IMG/VR virus record: IMGVR_UViG_3300030116_005659
Location: 1-57,976 of that record
Length of the DNA stretch: 57,976 nt
Source of the DNA: a virus
Reading direction: 5' to 3' (one strand)
Shown here: one piece after another, positions 21,080 to 29,510 of the stretch
How the letters are laid out: each line of letters starts with the position of its first letter
Numbering within the stretch: position 1 is the first letter of the stretch
Notes under the pieces: model-generated
The model's input: the letters and a program-made list of their open reading frames with translations, nothing else
What the model was told of the DNA's origin: nothing
Database searches by the model: none
Made by a program: the position numbers and the translations under genes

Positions 21080-22591
21080 ATGTATACAGAACACAAAACT
21101 TTAGTTATAATATCGCCCATGAAACCATCAGTAATGCCTACTGAAAAGTTGAGGCTCAAAGTAGAACAGCTGTGGATACAGCACATAAAACTTTGTCAGG
21201 ATAATTTTTTATATTTTGTTCAAGAGGTATGGCCAGACTTTATATGTAGAAAAGAAAAAGACAAGAATAAATGGGGACATCACCAGATAATCGCTAATGA
21301 GTTTACAAACATAGCTTATGAAAAAAAAGGGAGGCTCATTATAAATATGCCCCCTAGACATACTAAATCTGAATTTGCTTCCGTATATTTTCCAGCATGG
21401 ATCATCGGTAAGTACCCGAAAATGAAAATAATGCAAGTGTCTCACAACACAGAACTTGCAGTAAGATTCGGTTCTAAGGTTCGAAACATAATTGATTCTA
21501 AAGAGTACAAACAAATATTCGGTGACGTAAAACTCAGGGAGGACTCCAAAGCAAAAGGTAGATGGGAAACTAATCATGGTGGCGAATACTATGCAGCTGG
21601 CGTCGGTGCGTCCATCACGGGTCGTGGTGCGGATTTACTGATTATTGATGACCCACACACGGAACAAGACTCAATGTCTGATTCTGCTATGGAACGTGCT
21701 TTTGATTGGTATACCTCCGGACCAAGACAACGTTTACAACCTGGAGGCTCAATTTTGCTTGTAATGACAAGGTGGGCAGAAGATGATTTAACAGGTAGAT
21801 TATTGAAGGCTCAAACGGAACCTAAAGCAGATACATGGCGTCAAATTTCATTTCCAGCGATCCTCGACTCAGGGAACCCAGTCTGGCCTGAGTATTGGAA
21901 CTTAGAAGAATTAGAAAAGATCAAAGCATCTGTGCCTATACGAAACTGGTCTGCACAGTATATGCAGAATCCTACCAGTGAGGAAGGTGCAATTATAAAA
22001 CGAGAATGGTGGCAAGCATGGAAAGGGCACATACCTAATTTGATGCATGTGATACAGAGTTATGATACAGCGTTTAGTAAAAAAGAAACAGCTGACTATT
22101 CTGCAATTACAACGTGGGGTATTTTTTTTCCAGAAGAAGGAGGCTCACCACATATAATTTTACTTGATGCCTTACGGGGTAAATTTGATTTTCCAGAATT
22201 AAAGGCTGTAGCGATGTCGACATACAAGTATTGGGAACCTGAAACAATTGTTATCGAGCAGAAAGCGAGTGGTGAACCTTTGACACAAGAGTTTAGAAAA
22301 ATGGGTATACCTGTTGTTCCTTTTGTTCCGACACGTGGTAATGATAAACATACGCGCGTAAATGTTGTGGCACCAATTTTTGAATCAGGACAAGTATGGT
22401 TTCCATTTGGTGAAAAATTTGCGTATGATGTTATTGACGAATGTGCTGCGTTTCCAAATGGTGCTAATGATGATTTTGTTGATTCAACAACACAAGCGTT
22501 ACTAAGGTATCGTCAAGGCAACTTTGTTGCGTTATACTCAGACTATGTAGATAACGAGGATAGACCTCCAAAAGAATACAGGTATTACTAA
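21080..22591 (+). CDS. terL: Terminase large subunit
   Basis: 503 aa from the ATG at 21080; an ATG at 21119 is also possible (7 bases after a TATAAT). The ATPase domain has a non-classical Walker A NMPPRHTKSE (residues 89-98), Walker B LLIIDDPH (187-193) with GRGADLLIIDD, and coupling motif MTRW. The RNase H-like nuclease domain has SYDTAF (near 330), ETIVIEQKASG and NDDFVDS. It cuts and translocates genome DNA into the capsid. The stop overlaps the start of the next gene. The MPPRHTKSE type of Walker A is common in terminases of podoviruses and siphoviruses. Confidence 0.97.
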   Translation: MYTEHKTLVIISPMKPSVMPTEKLRLKVEQLWIQHIKLCQDNFLYFVQEVWPDFICRKEKDKNKWGHHQIIANEFTNIAYEKKGRLIINMPPRHTKSEFASVYFPAWIIGKYPKMKIMQVSHNTELAVRFGSKVRNIIDSKEYKQIFGDVKLREDSKAKGRWETNHGGEYYAAGVGASITGRGADLLIIDDPHTEQDSMSDSAMERAFDWYTSGPRQRLQPGGSILLVMTRWAEDDLTGRLLKAQTEPKADTWRQISFPAILDSGNPVWPEYWNLEELEKIKASVPIRNWSAQYMQNPTSEEGAIIKREWWQAWKGHIPNLMHVIQSYDTAFSKKETADYSAITTWGIFFPEEGGSPHIILLDALRGKFDFPELKAVAMSTYKYWEPETIVIEQKASGEPLTQEFRKMGIPVVPFVPTRGNDKHTRVNVVAPIFESGQVWFPFGEKFAYDVIDECAAFPNGANDDFVDSTTQALLRYRQGNFVALYSDYVDNEDRPPKEYRYY

Positions 22592-24774
22592 TGGCGATAA
22601 AAGGAATAATTTCATTACTTAAAAAAGGTAAAGCTGCTGTAGATGAATTCTACGGCACAAAACCAAAACAAACTGAAGTAGCTGAAGAAGTTACCATGGA
22701 CGTTGATCCGATAACTCAGACTACTTTACCAGCAATCAGTAAACAAGAACAAGGGCTCACGACCCTTTCAGCCAGAGGTCGTGCTGAAGTTGAAGATCCA
22801 GAATTAGTTGATCTTTACAAGCGTCAACAAAAGGTTGCTACAAACTCTCCTCTGAGTAATGGTGATTTTGCTATGAAAATAAATCAACCAGGTGGAGCAG
22901 GTGATTATGGTTCATCGTTGTACGACATTGTAGCTACAGATCCAAATGTAAAAAAAATGCCTGCACAGTATTGGATGAATGTTTTAAATCCTATAAAGGA
23001 TCATGGTAAATATAAAATGCCTGGTTACCAAAGTGTGGTGCGAAATATTACAAGGGATGAGTTAGAAGATACAAACATACTCAGATTTGATGATTCAGGT
23101 AAAGCTGTTGGTGGTTTATTAAAAGCAGCAGCTGATGCTAATCAATCTATTTCAAAACAAACGTTATTTAGATTTATAAGAGAAAACCCTCTCAACAATT
23201 TTAAGTACACAGTTAAACAAATTGATCCTAAAATTCAGGATGAGATTAATGATTTGAATAAATTAAAAGTAAGTATTTATGAAGATGTTATTAAACTTGG
23301 ACAAACTAAACCAGAGGTTTTAAAAAAAGCATCTATACCCGTAGAATACTTAGAAGATGGTTTAAAAGACGCGCAAAAATATAGCAGTAGCTCTAATTTT
23401 GCTGTTGCAGCACAAGGCGTGAGGATTGAAAATTTAACAAATTTTTCTAAAGGAAGTCCTTTAGTAACGGGAATTAGAAACCTGGTTGAAAAGAGTTTTA
23501 GTAAAGATGTACCCTCTGACTTACCAAACAAAATCAAAGCGTATCAACAGGCACATAAAGAAGTTCAAGGATTGATGAATATGTCTAATTTGCAAATGCC
23601 TTCTTATGCGAGTCAAGGTAGTTACAGGATTACAGGATCGGATCACTATGTTGAAACATTTGTGGACATAGACAAATTACCACGAGACTTACAAGGTGTG
23701 GGTCATTCAGGTTTAGGTAATAAAAACACCATAGGACACGCGCGTTACTCTATAAACAATATGCTGAACCCAACCACAAATCAGGTAGATGATAAAAAAG
23801 TTGCCTTAATTGGAGAGATACAATCGGACGTATCTAAACAATTTAGAAATTCAATACGTGCACAGAAACAAAGATCAATGCCTATGGGCAGACAAGAAAT
23901 AGATGCAATTCTTGATGAGGCAGCTGATGATGTAGCACAAAACCAAAAAAGATTACAAGACTTTGTTACAGACCCACAAAACTTTTATAAACTTGATCCA
24001 CAAAAAATAAGAAAAGAAGTAACAGATGCAAAAGCACGTGTTGAGACCTTTCAAGCTATGAAAGATGCAAACGTGACCAATCGTGAAAGTTATGATTACA
24101 TGCCTCTAATTACGGGTGGTAAAAAAGACAGAGAAAACTATGCACGTTTCTTTGTAAAAGGTATTATTAAACAAGCACCAAAACTTGATGAAAAAGTTGA
24201 GTGGGTAGCAGGACAACCCACAACTTTAGCAATGGCAACAAAAATGAGTGACAGATCATTTGGACCTAAACTACAAGGGTATGTCGGAGACTTTGAATTT
24301 TATGGAACACCCACAGGCAAAATGGGTATGAAGGGTGTCAAAGCTGCAATAAAAAATCCACCTGAGGGTGTAGACAGGGCTGTACAAACAAATGAAAAGG
24401 CAGACTCAATTATGGCAAAAGTTTTTAAAGAAATTGCTAAACAATACGACACAGAATATAAATTAATCAAAGTGGCTAAAAGTAATCCTGCCAAACCATA
24501 TAAAATAATTTCAAAGCTTAACAACCAACACATGCTATATGACAAAGATGATGATGTGTCAGTGGAAGCAGCTTTTAGAACAGCAAGCGAAGCTCAGGAA
24601 TATTTTCAAAGATATAGATTTGGAAGCGGTGCTACTGTTGAACGAATGGATCCTGGCGATTCAAGAAATTATTTTACTACATACGCTATAAAGATTAATG
24701 ATAATTTAAGAAACAGTAGATTTAAACTGTATAAGAAAACAGGTGGGCTAGTCGTAGACATTTTTAAATGGTAA
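22591..24774 (+). CDS. Large protein with polyvalent-protein-like domain
   Basis: 727 aa, unusual between TerL and portal. The middle has HSGLGNKNTIGHARYSIN, then KVALIGEIQSDVSKQ, which resembles the 'AHIRF...VLFIEEIQSDW' core of large polyvalent phage proteins. The following part (ENYARFFVKGIIKQAPKLDEKVEWVAG) and the end (YAIKINDNLRNSRFKLYKKTGGL) also match the order seen there. Polyvalent proteins are thought to enter the host with the DNA and act on host defence. Its enzymatic role is not known. The N-terminal 300 residues are unassigned. The start overlaps the TerL stop. Confidence 0.7.
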   Translation: MAIKGIISLLKKGKAAVDEFYGTKPKQTEVAEEVTMDVDPITQTTLPAISKQEQGLTTLSARGRAEVEDPELVDLYKRQQKVATNSPLSNGDFAMKINQPGGAGDYGSSLYDIVATDPNVKKMPAQYWMNVLNPIKDHGKYKMPGYQSVVRNITRDELEDTNILRFDDSGKAVGGLLKAAADANQSISKQTLFRFIRENPLNNFKYTVKQIDPKIQDEINDLNKLKVSIYEDVIKLGQTKPEVLKKASIPVEYLEDGLKDAQKYSSSSNFAVAAQGVRIENLTNFSKGSPLVTGIRNLVEKSFSKDVPSDLPNKIKAYQQAHKEVQGLMNMSNLQMPSYASQGSYRITGSDHYVETFVDIDKLPRDLQGVGHSGLGNKNTIGHARYSINNMLNPTTNQVDDKKVALIGEIQSDVSKQFRNSIRAQKQRSMPMGRQEIDAILDEAADDVAQNQKRLQDFVTDPQNFYKLDPQKIRKEVTDAKARVETFQAMKDANVTNRESYDYMPLITGGKKDRENYARFFVKGIIKQAPKLDEKVEWVAGQPTTLAMATKMSDRSFGPKLQGYVGDFEFYGTPTGKMGMKGVKAAIKNPPEGVDRAVQTNEKADSIMAKVFKEIAKQYDTEYKLIKVAKSNPAKPYKIISKLNNQHMLYDKDDDVSVEAAFRTASEAQEYFQRYRFGSGATVERMDPGDSRNYFTTYAIKINDNLRNSRFKLYKKTGGLVVDIFKW

Positions 24775-24782
24775 TATAACGC

Positions 24783-25091
24783 ATGGCAATAGATAAAAAA
24801 AGAATAAGAGATTCAGTTAAAGAACAAATGGCACTTGATATGCTTGGTGATGCCAACCCATTTGAATCAGGAGAAGATGTTATAACTGAACTTGATCCGC
24901 CTGATTTAATAGCTGACATTGAAGCAAAAGATGCAGCTAGAAAAAGAGCAGATATGCAAAAAGAACGTATGTTTACAATGCCTGATCCTGATAATATAAG
25001 TTCAAGAATCAGGGGTATGGGAAAAAAAGAAGGTGACTTTGTTGAAGTACCTGTTAAACTTGCAAGAACAAAAAAAACTAGGTTGTACTAA
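24783..25091 (+). CDS. Small protein upstream of portal
   Basis: 102 aa, acidic in the first half (NPFESGEDVITELDPPDLIADIEAKD), basic at the end (VPVKLARTKKTRLY). It overlaps the portal start by one base (TAATG). No recognised family; the position suggests a role in portal or head assembly. Confidence 0.6.
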   Translation: MAIDKKRIRDSVKEQMALDMLGDANPFESGEDVITELDPPDLIADIEAKDAARKRADMQKERMFTMPDPDNISSRIRGMGKKEGDFVEVPVKLARTKKTRLY

Positions 25092-27424
25092 TGGATGAAG
25101 AAGATAATTTAGACCAGCAGGTCGAACTTGAACCTGTTGAAGTTGAGATTCAAGAGCCAAGTGATGAAATGGAAATGGCTGCGGAAGAGGCTCAAGCAGA
25201 ACAAGAATTTTATAAAAATATTGCTGAAGATTTAGATGAAAGAATTTTAGGTTCTCTAGCTTCACAATTAATTACAGATTATAGAAAAGATAAAGAATCA
25301 AGAAGTGATTGGGAAAAAGGGTATACCTCTGGACTTGATCTACTTGGTTTTAAATATAGTGATGAGTCACAACCTTTCAGAGGTGCTTCTAGTGTAACAC
25401 ATCCTTTACTTGCTGAATCTGTAACACAGTTTCAAGCTCAGGCTTACAAAGAATTATTACCTTCTGAGGGTCCTGTGAACACACAAATTGTTGGTGAAAG
25501 AAATCCACAAAGAGAAGAACAGGCAGGACGTATAAAAGAATTTATGAATTATATGTTGATGGAACAGATGGAGGAATACACTCCTGAGTTTGATCAACTT
25601 TTATTTTATTTACCTTTAGCAGGATCAGCTTTTAAAAAAGTTTATTATGATGAAATTATGCAGCGTGCTGTAAGTAAGTTTGTACCTGCTGAAGATTTGA
25701 TTGTTCCTTATTATGCATCTGATTTAAAAGATGCAGAGAGAGTAACGCACGTAATTAAAATGTCAGAGAATGACATTCTAAAAAAACAAAAAAGCGGTTT
25801 TTACAGAGATGTTAAAATATTACCATCTCAAATGGACGATGATGTCCAAAACAAGTACGAAGAGTTAGAAGGTGTTTCTAAACAGGGTGACTCTGATTAT
25901 CAGTTTAATATTTTAGAAATGCATGTAGATTTAGACCCTGAGGATCTTGCTGGAGAGAGTGACGACAAAAATGTTAAAGTTCCATACATCGTAACAATTG
26001 ATGAGGGCTCACATGAAATATTAAGTATCTATAGAAACTATGCCCCTAATGATGAATTGTTTAGAAGAAAAGATTTTTTTGTTCATTATAAATTTTTACC
26101 GGGACTAGGCTTCTACGGTTTTGGTCTGATACACATGATTGGTGGTTTGAGCAAAACTGCGACAGCGGCATTGCGACAATTGTTGGATGCAGGTACTCTA
26201 AGTAACTTGCCAGCTGGCTTTAAATCGAGAGGATTAAGAATTAGGGACGATGAACAACCTTTTCAACCTGGTGAATTTAGGGATGTTGATGCACCAGGCG
26301 GAAACATTAAGGATCAATTTCAAATTTTACCATTTAAAGAGCCAAGTGGCACACTTTTTCAACTTTTAGGCTTTGTTGTACAAGCAGGACAGCGTTTTGC
26401 AGCGATTGCAGACATGCAAATTGGTGAAGATAAGCAAAATAGGGCTGTCGGAACTACTTTAGCTCTCTTGGAACGTGGCTCAAGGGTCATGAGTGCCATT
26501 CACAAGCGTCTGTATTATGCGATGCGTCAAGAATTTAGGCTTTTACATAATGTTTTTGCTACATATTTGCCTCCAATTTACCCTTACGCCGTATATGGAG
26601 GCGATAGACTTGTAAAATTAGCTGATTTTACTGATGAAGTTGATGTAATTCCTGTTGCAGACCCTAATGTTTTCTCTTTGTCACAAAGAATTACACTCGC
26701 TAGTCAACAATTACAGATTGCTCAGTCAAATCCACAGATGCATGACATGAGAGAGGCTTATAGACGTGTATATGAAGCACTTGGAACCAAACAAATTGAT
26801 ACTTTGTTAAAACCGGAACCTGCACCAACACCAAAGGACCCGGCTATCGAGAATTTAGAGGCACTTCAGATGAAAGTGCCAAGAGCTTTTCCATTTCAAA
26901 ACCATGATGCTCATATTTTAGCTCATGCTAACTTTATAAAGTCAAGAATGGTGCAGGCTAACCCGATGGTATATGCTTTATTACAAGGACATATATCTGA
27001 GCATATATCATACAAAGCACGCGCTGTTGTAATGGCTATGGTCATGGCTGATGAAAACTTACAAAAGCTAAAAGAGGAGAACATGGAAGCTTTCCAAATG
27101 GAAACAGAATCTTTAATTGCTCTACAAATTGCAGCTTTAACAAAAGAATTAGTTGATGCTGAAGGCGGTAGTCAAGATCCACTTGTTGCGTTGAAATCAA
27201 GAGAATTAGATTTAAAAGCTATGGATATGCAAAGAAAAGCAGCTGAAACTCAACAAGATCAACAAAGAAAACTGTATGAGTTTGAACAACGTATTGATTT
27301 AGATAAAATGAAAAGAGAGGATGCTGAAGTTGCATCACAAGAAAGAATTAGAGTAGCTGATGAGAAACTAGACCTAACTGAAAGAAAAATAGAAAATGAG
27401 GAAAATAAAAATGAAAAAACTTAA
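25091..27424 (+). CDS. Portal protein (P22-like, large)
   Basis: 777 aa. The N terminus is acidic, then SRSDWEKGYTSGLDLLGFKY, FRGASSVTHPLLAESVTQFQAQAYKELLP and FDQLLFYLPLAGSAFKKVYYD, the pattern of large podovirus portals. FYGFGLIHMIGGLSKTATAALRQLLDAG is the stem/wing region and the C-terminal 110 residues are a coiled coil (LYEFEQRIDLDKMKREDAEVA) that would form the barrel. The dodecamer is the DNA channel and docking site for the terminase. Size is like P22 gp1 rather than T7 gp8. Confidence 0.93.
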   Translation: MDEEDNLDQQVELEPVEVEIQEPSDEMEMAAEEAQAEQEFYKNIAEDLDERILGSLASQLITDYRKDKESRSDWEKGYTSGLDLLGFKYSDESQPFRGASSVTHPLLAESVTQFQAQAYKELLPSEGPVNTQIVGERNPQREEQAGRIKEFMNYMLMEQMEEYTPEFDQLLFYLPLAGSAFKKVYYDEIMQRAVSKFVPAEDLIVPYYASDLKDAERVTHVIKMSENDILKKQKSGFYRDVKILPSQMDDDVQNKYEELEGVSKQGDSDYQFNILEMHVDLDPEDLAGESDDKNVKVPYIVTIDEGSHEILSIYRNYAPNDELFRRKDFFVHYKFLPGLGFYGFGLIHMIGGLSKTATAALRQLLDAGTLSNLPAGFKSRGLRIRDDEQPFQPGEFRDVDAPGGNIKDQFQILPFKEPSGTLFQLLGFVVQAGQRFAAIADMQIGEDKQNRAVGTTLALLERGSRVMSAIHKRLYYAMRQEFRLLHNVFATYLPPIYPYAVYGGDRLVKLADFTDEVDVIPVADPNVFSLSQRITLASQQLQIAQSNPQMHDMREAYRRVYEALGTKQIDTLLKPEPAPTPKDPAIENLEALQMKVPRAFPFQNHDAHILAHANFIKSRMVQANPMVYALLQGHISEHISYKARAVVMAMVMADENLQKLKEENMEAFQMETESLIALQIAALTKELVDAEGGSQDPLVALKSRELDLKAMDMQRKAAETQQDQQRKLYEFEQRIDLDKMKREDAEVASQERIRVADEKLDLTERKIENEENKNEKT

Positions 27425-27743
27425 CATAGGCGGTTATATGAATATGGTGAAACTTTTAGATTCTGTTGTTTTCCCTACAGCTATTAAAGTTAAGTTAGCA
27501 ACTGAAAACGAAAAAAGAAGAAAACAGGCAGCTAAAAAGCTAGAAAAACAAAAACAAGTTGCACAAGCTTACGATTACTTAGGACAAGAGTATGGACCTC
27601 CTCCAGAAAAAGGACCACAACCTCAGGGGATGAAAACAGGTGAGTTTGCTGGCTGTCCGTACCGAGAAAACGGAGTCAAGAGTGATATCAAAGGAATTTC
27701 TGATATTCAAGTCAAAGGTAAAAAGTTTGTAGGTGTCAGATAA
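27411..27743 (+). CDS. Small basic protein downstream of portal
   Basis: 110 aa, ATG at 27411 preceded by GAGG in the end of the portal gene; an in-frame ATG at 27396 is possible. Lys-rich coiled helix (NEKRRKQAAKKLEKQKQVAQAYDYLGQ), then a Pro/Gly-rich linker (GPPPEKGPQPQGM) and an end ISDIQVKGKKFVGVR. It may be a head-assembly chaperone or portal partner; no family is recognised. Confidence 0.6.
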   Translation: MKKLNIGGYMNMVKLLDSVVFPTAIKVKLATENEKRRKQAAKKLEKQKQVAQAYDYLGQEYGPPPEKGPQPQGMKTGEFAGCPYRENGVKSDIKGISDIQVKGKKFVGVR

Positions 27744-27769
27744 ACTTGAAAAATTGGTAAATATAATTA

Positions 27770-27797
27770 TTGTTTTGTGTATTATAGAAATTATGAT
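27770..27797 (+). promoter_or_regulatory. Possible promoter for the methyltransferase gene
   Basis: TTGTTT (27770-27775) and TATGAT (27792-27797), 16-bp spacer, in the 96-bp gap before 27840. Moderate match; the gene after it lacks a clear ribosome site. Confidence 0.3.
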
Positions 27798-27839
27798 ACA
27801 TTCTGTAGAAGTAATAATTGATACACTACCATACATAAA

Positions 27840-28439
27840 ATGATTATAAAAGGCGACTCCTCAGAATACCATTTACTCACTAAACACATAGGTAAACTTA
27901 AAATAGATAGAGTCACTTTGACTTGTGAGATTGGTCTAAGAGAAGGTTTAGGTTCCAAGATTATTATGGATGCCGTTAGAGATCATAAACCACCCCTTTA
28001 TAAGCATGTTGCTGTTGATCCGTACAATAATTTAAGTTATCAGCATACTGATGATGAGAAAGAGACCAGTGCTGATTATACAGAAGACATGAAACAAAGA
28101 ATTGTTTCTTATTTTTATCAAAACTATCAAGAGTTTGATTTTTATCACATGACAGATGAGTATTATTTTGAAACCATGAAAGACGGGCATCAGTTCTCAA
28201 TTAATGGTAACTGTATGATATATGGCTTATACAAAGTTGTTCACCTTGATGGACCACATACAACACATGCTGTCTTAGAAGAATTAAAGTTTTTTATTCC
28301 ACGTATAGATGAAGAGGGTTTAATAATTATAGATGATTACACACGCCTTAAGATGGGTATTGTGGATATGCTCCTGAAGACTTATAATTTTAATGTTGCT
28401 GAAGAAGGCGACAATAAAATTATTTACAAAAAGGAGTAG
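27840..28439 (+). CDS. Class I methyltransferase-like protein (Methyltransf_24 type)
   Basis: 199 aa. The C-terminal half carries VVHLDGPHTTHAVLEELKFFIPRIDEEGLIIIDDY, the strand-4/5 pattern (DG-H...DL...L..GG...DDY) of Methyltransf_24 SAM enzymes. The N-terminal SAM loop looks like LTCEIGLREGLGSKIIMDAV (GLREG in place of the usual GxGxG). The substrate is unknown; sugars or small molecules are typical. It sits alone between portal and holin genes, so it looks like an accessory (moron) gene. Confidence 0.75.
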   Translation: MIIKGDSSEYHLLTKHIGKLKIDRVTLTCEIGLREGLGSKIIMDAVRDHKPPLYKHVAVDPYNNLSYQHTDDEKETSADYTEDMKQRIVSYFYQNYQEFDFYHMTDEYYFETMKDGHQFSINGNCMIYGLYKVVHLDGPHTTHAVLEELKFFIPRIDEEGLIIIDDYTRLKMGIVDMLLKTYNFNVAEEGDNKIIYKKE

Positions 28440-28441
28440 AT

Positions 28442-28810
28442 ATGTTTCAAGCCATATTAGGTCCAGTCGCCAAGTTAGCTTCAACTTGGATCGAAGGACG
28501 TCAAAAAAAAGCTGAACTTAAATCAAAAGTTGAGTTAACTAAACTAGAAGCAACTAAGACAAGAATAGAGAAAGAAGGAACTTGGGACGAAAAACAAGCA
28601 GATGCTGCAGCGGATTCCTGGAAAGACGAAGCCTGGACCCTTGCGTTCATAGCCATAATTTTTGCCTCCTTCGTACCTTCTTTGCAACCGTACATGAAAG
28701 AAGGATTTGTTTTTCTAAAAAACGATTGTCCTGAATGGCTCAGCTGGGGAATTTTAGCTTCGATTGCAGGATCATTCGGGTTGAAGAGTATTGCCAAGTT
28801 CAAAAAATAG
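28442..28810 (+). CDS. Holin, GTA-holin/3TM-like
   Basis: 122 aa. The N-terminal 60 residues are an amphipathic helix (GRQKKAELKSKVELTKLEATKTRIEKE). DSWKDEAWTLAFIAIIFASFVP then SWGILASIAGSFGLKSIAKFKK gives two or three transmembrane segments. The SWKDE...F.P...P.W.....I.a..FG.K pattern resembles the three-segment holins described for gene transfer agents and marine phages. It lies 2 bases after the methyltransferase stop, with AAGGAG upstream. It is far from the endolysin gene (34583). Confidence 0.7.
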   Translation: MFQAILGPVAKLASTWIEGRQKKAELKSKVELTKLEATKTRIEKEGTWDEKQADAAADSWKDEAWTLAFIAIIFASFVPSLQPYMKEGFVFLKNDCPEWLSWGILASIAGSFGLKSIAKFKK

Positions 28811-28818
28811 ATTAAAAT
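28791..28818 (+). promoter_or_regulatory. Possible promoter for the PqqA-like gene
   Basis: TTGCCA (28791-28796), 16-bp spacer, TAAAAT (28813-28818), straddling the end of the holin gene. It would give a leader of about 50 bases before the ATG at 28876. Confidence 0.35.
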
Positions 28819-28875
28819 ATGTTTAGTGGACTGCGGTCACGAGGACAACCAGCACTTTAATTTTAGGAGATAATT

Positions 28876-28950
28876 ATGTGGTCTAAACCTGTAATTACAG
28901 AAATTTCTGTTGGTCTTGAGATTAACAGTTATGCCTGTGCTGAAAAATAA
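28876..28950 (+). CDS. pqqA: PqqA-like PQQ precursor peptide
   Basis: 24-aa peptide, with TAGGAG 7-8 bases before the ATG. It starts MWSKPVITEIS and continues VGLEINSY, ending ACAEK. The central Glu15-x3-Tyr19 is the pair that PqqE crosslinks to build pyrroloquinoline quinone. The N-terminal MW-[S/K]-P and the SVGLE core match PqqA, and the order IVSEICVGMEVTSY recalled from Methylobacterium PqqA aligns nearly position by position. No PqqB, C, D or E is present, so maturation would rely on the host. A hairpin follows directly, so it may be a short, abundant transcript. Length and motif make chance resemblance unlikely, but the peptide is short. Confidence 0.8.
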   Translation: MWSKPVITEISVGLEINSYACAEK

Positions 28951-28976
28951 AGTGATGGGGACCTAGTCCCCTCACT
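28951..28976 (+). terminator. Hairpin after the PqqA-like gene
   Basis: AGTGA-T-GGGGAC (28951-28962) pairs with GTCCCC-TCACT (28966-28976), one bulged T and a 3-base loop. The stem starts at the base after the stop codon. Only ATTT follows, so it may terminate weakly or protect the mRNA end. Confidence 0.6.
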
Positions 28977-28991
28977 ATTTAGGAAAGTAAT

Positions 28992-29114
28992 ATGTTATTA
29001 ACTAAAAAATTAATTAAATTTAACAATCTTATTGTAAAAATACCTTCTGCTACAAAAAGGGTTTGGGACTTATCTGAAAACAGGTGGGGTTACAAACTTG
29101 TCAGAAATATTTAA
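28992..29114 (+). CDS. Small basic peptide gene
   Basis: 40 aa from an ATG with AGGAAAG upstream: a helical basic sequence (LLTKKLIKFNNLIVKI, then KRVWDLSENRWGYKLV). No recognised family. It is too small to assign; its interest is its position directly after the PqqA-like gene and its hairpin. Confidence 0.45.
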   Translation: MLLTKKLIKFNNLIVKIPSATKRVWDLSENRWGYKLVRNI

Positions 29115-29188
29115 GATAAAAGATTGTAGTGGTGAAAGGTTTCCAAAAAAAAGACGTATACTAGAGTATAAGTCACCAGTAGTATGTT

Positions 29189-29311
29189 ATGGTAAAAAGG
29201 TTTCACAAAGTCGAAATAATAATTGCAAAAAAGACAAAGAGAAGGTATAACAAAAAGGGACTTACACATAGAAAGAAACTTGGACCGAAGTCTCATTTAA
29301 GACATGCTTGA
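29189..29311 (+). CDS. Possible small basic protein, start uncertain
   Basis: 40 aa (MVKRFHKVEIIIAKK, then KKGLTHRKKLGPKSHLRHA) with a basic tail and no good ribosome site. In another frame, from a TTG at about 29096, there is an open stretch containing FPKKRRILEYKSPVVCYGKKV that overlaps this one. The pair could be one basic protein split by a frameshift, or only one may be real. The end overlaps the gene at 29304. Confidence 0.35.
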   Translation: MVKRFHKVEIIIAKKTKRRYNKKGLTHRKKLGPKSHLRHA

Positions 29312-29510
29312 TATTGACACAATACAAACAATTCGACATTACATAAAAAAAGAAATTCAACAAACTAAAGACCATATATGTTATGGTATAGACAAACTAG
29401 ATCAACTACATTATGCTAAGGGCAAGCTCAACGGATTAGAATCGTTGCTTCAGGATCTTAAAGACCTGCAAAATAGAGAGGATAGTGTAGATGACATTGA
29501 TCAAACCTAA
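29304..29510 (+). CDS. Small helical protein upstream of the co-chaperonin
   Basis: 68 aa, two helices (DTIQTIRHYIKKEIQQTKDHI and KGKLNGLESLLQDLKDLQN), probably a helical hairpin dimer. Overlaps the GroES-like gene by 20 bases. I recall similar proteins before head genes of marine phages; function unknown. Confidence 0.65.
   Translation: MLDIDTIQTIRHYIKKEIQQTKDHICYGIDKLDQLHYAKGKLNGLESLLQDLKDLQNREDSVDDIDQT

Noticed and set aside
21209-21577. 122-codon minus-strand frame opposite terL
   Set aside because: Shadow of the TerL coding strand; no minus-strand promoter or ribosome site.
28819-28860. 13-codon frame (MFSGLRSRGQPAL) upstream of the PqqA-like gene
   Set aside because: Very short and without a convincing ribosome site; could be a leader peptide but there is nothing to support it.
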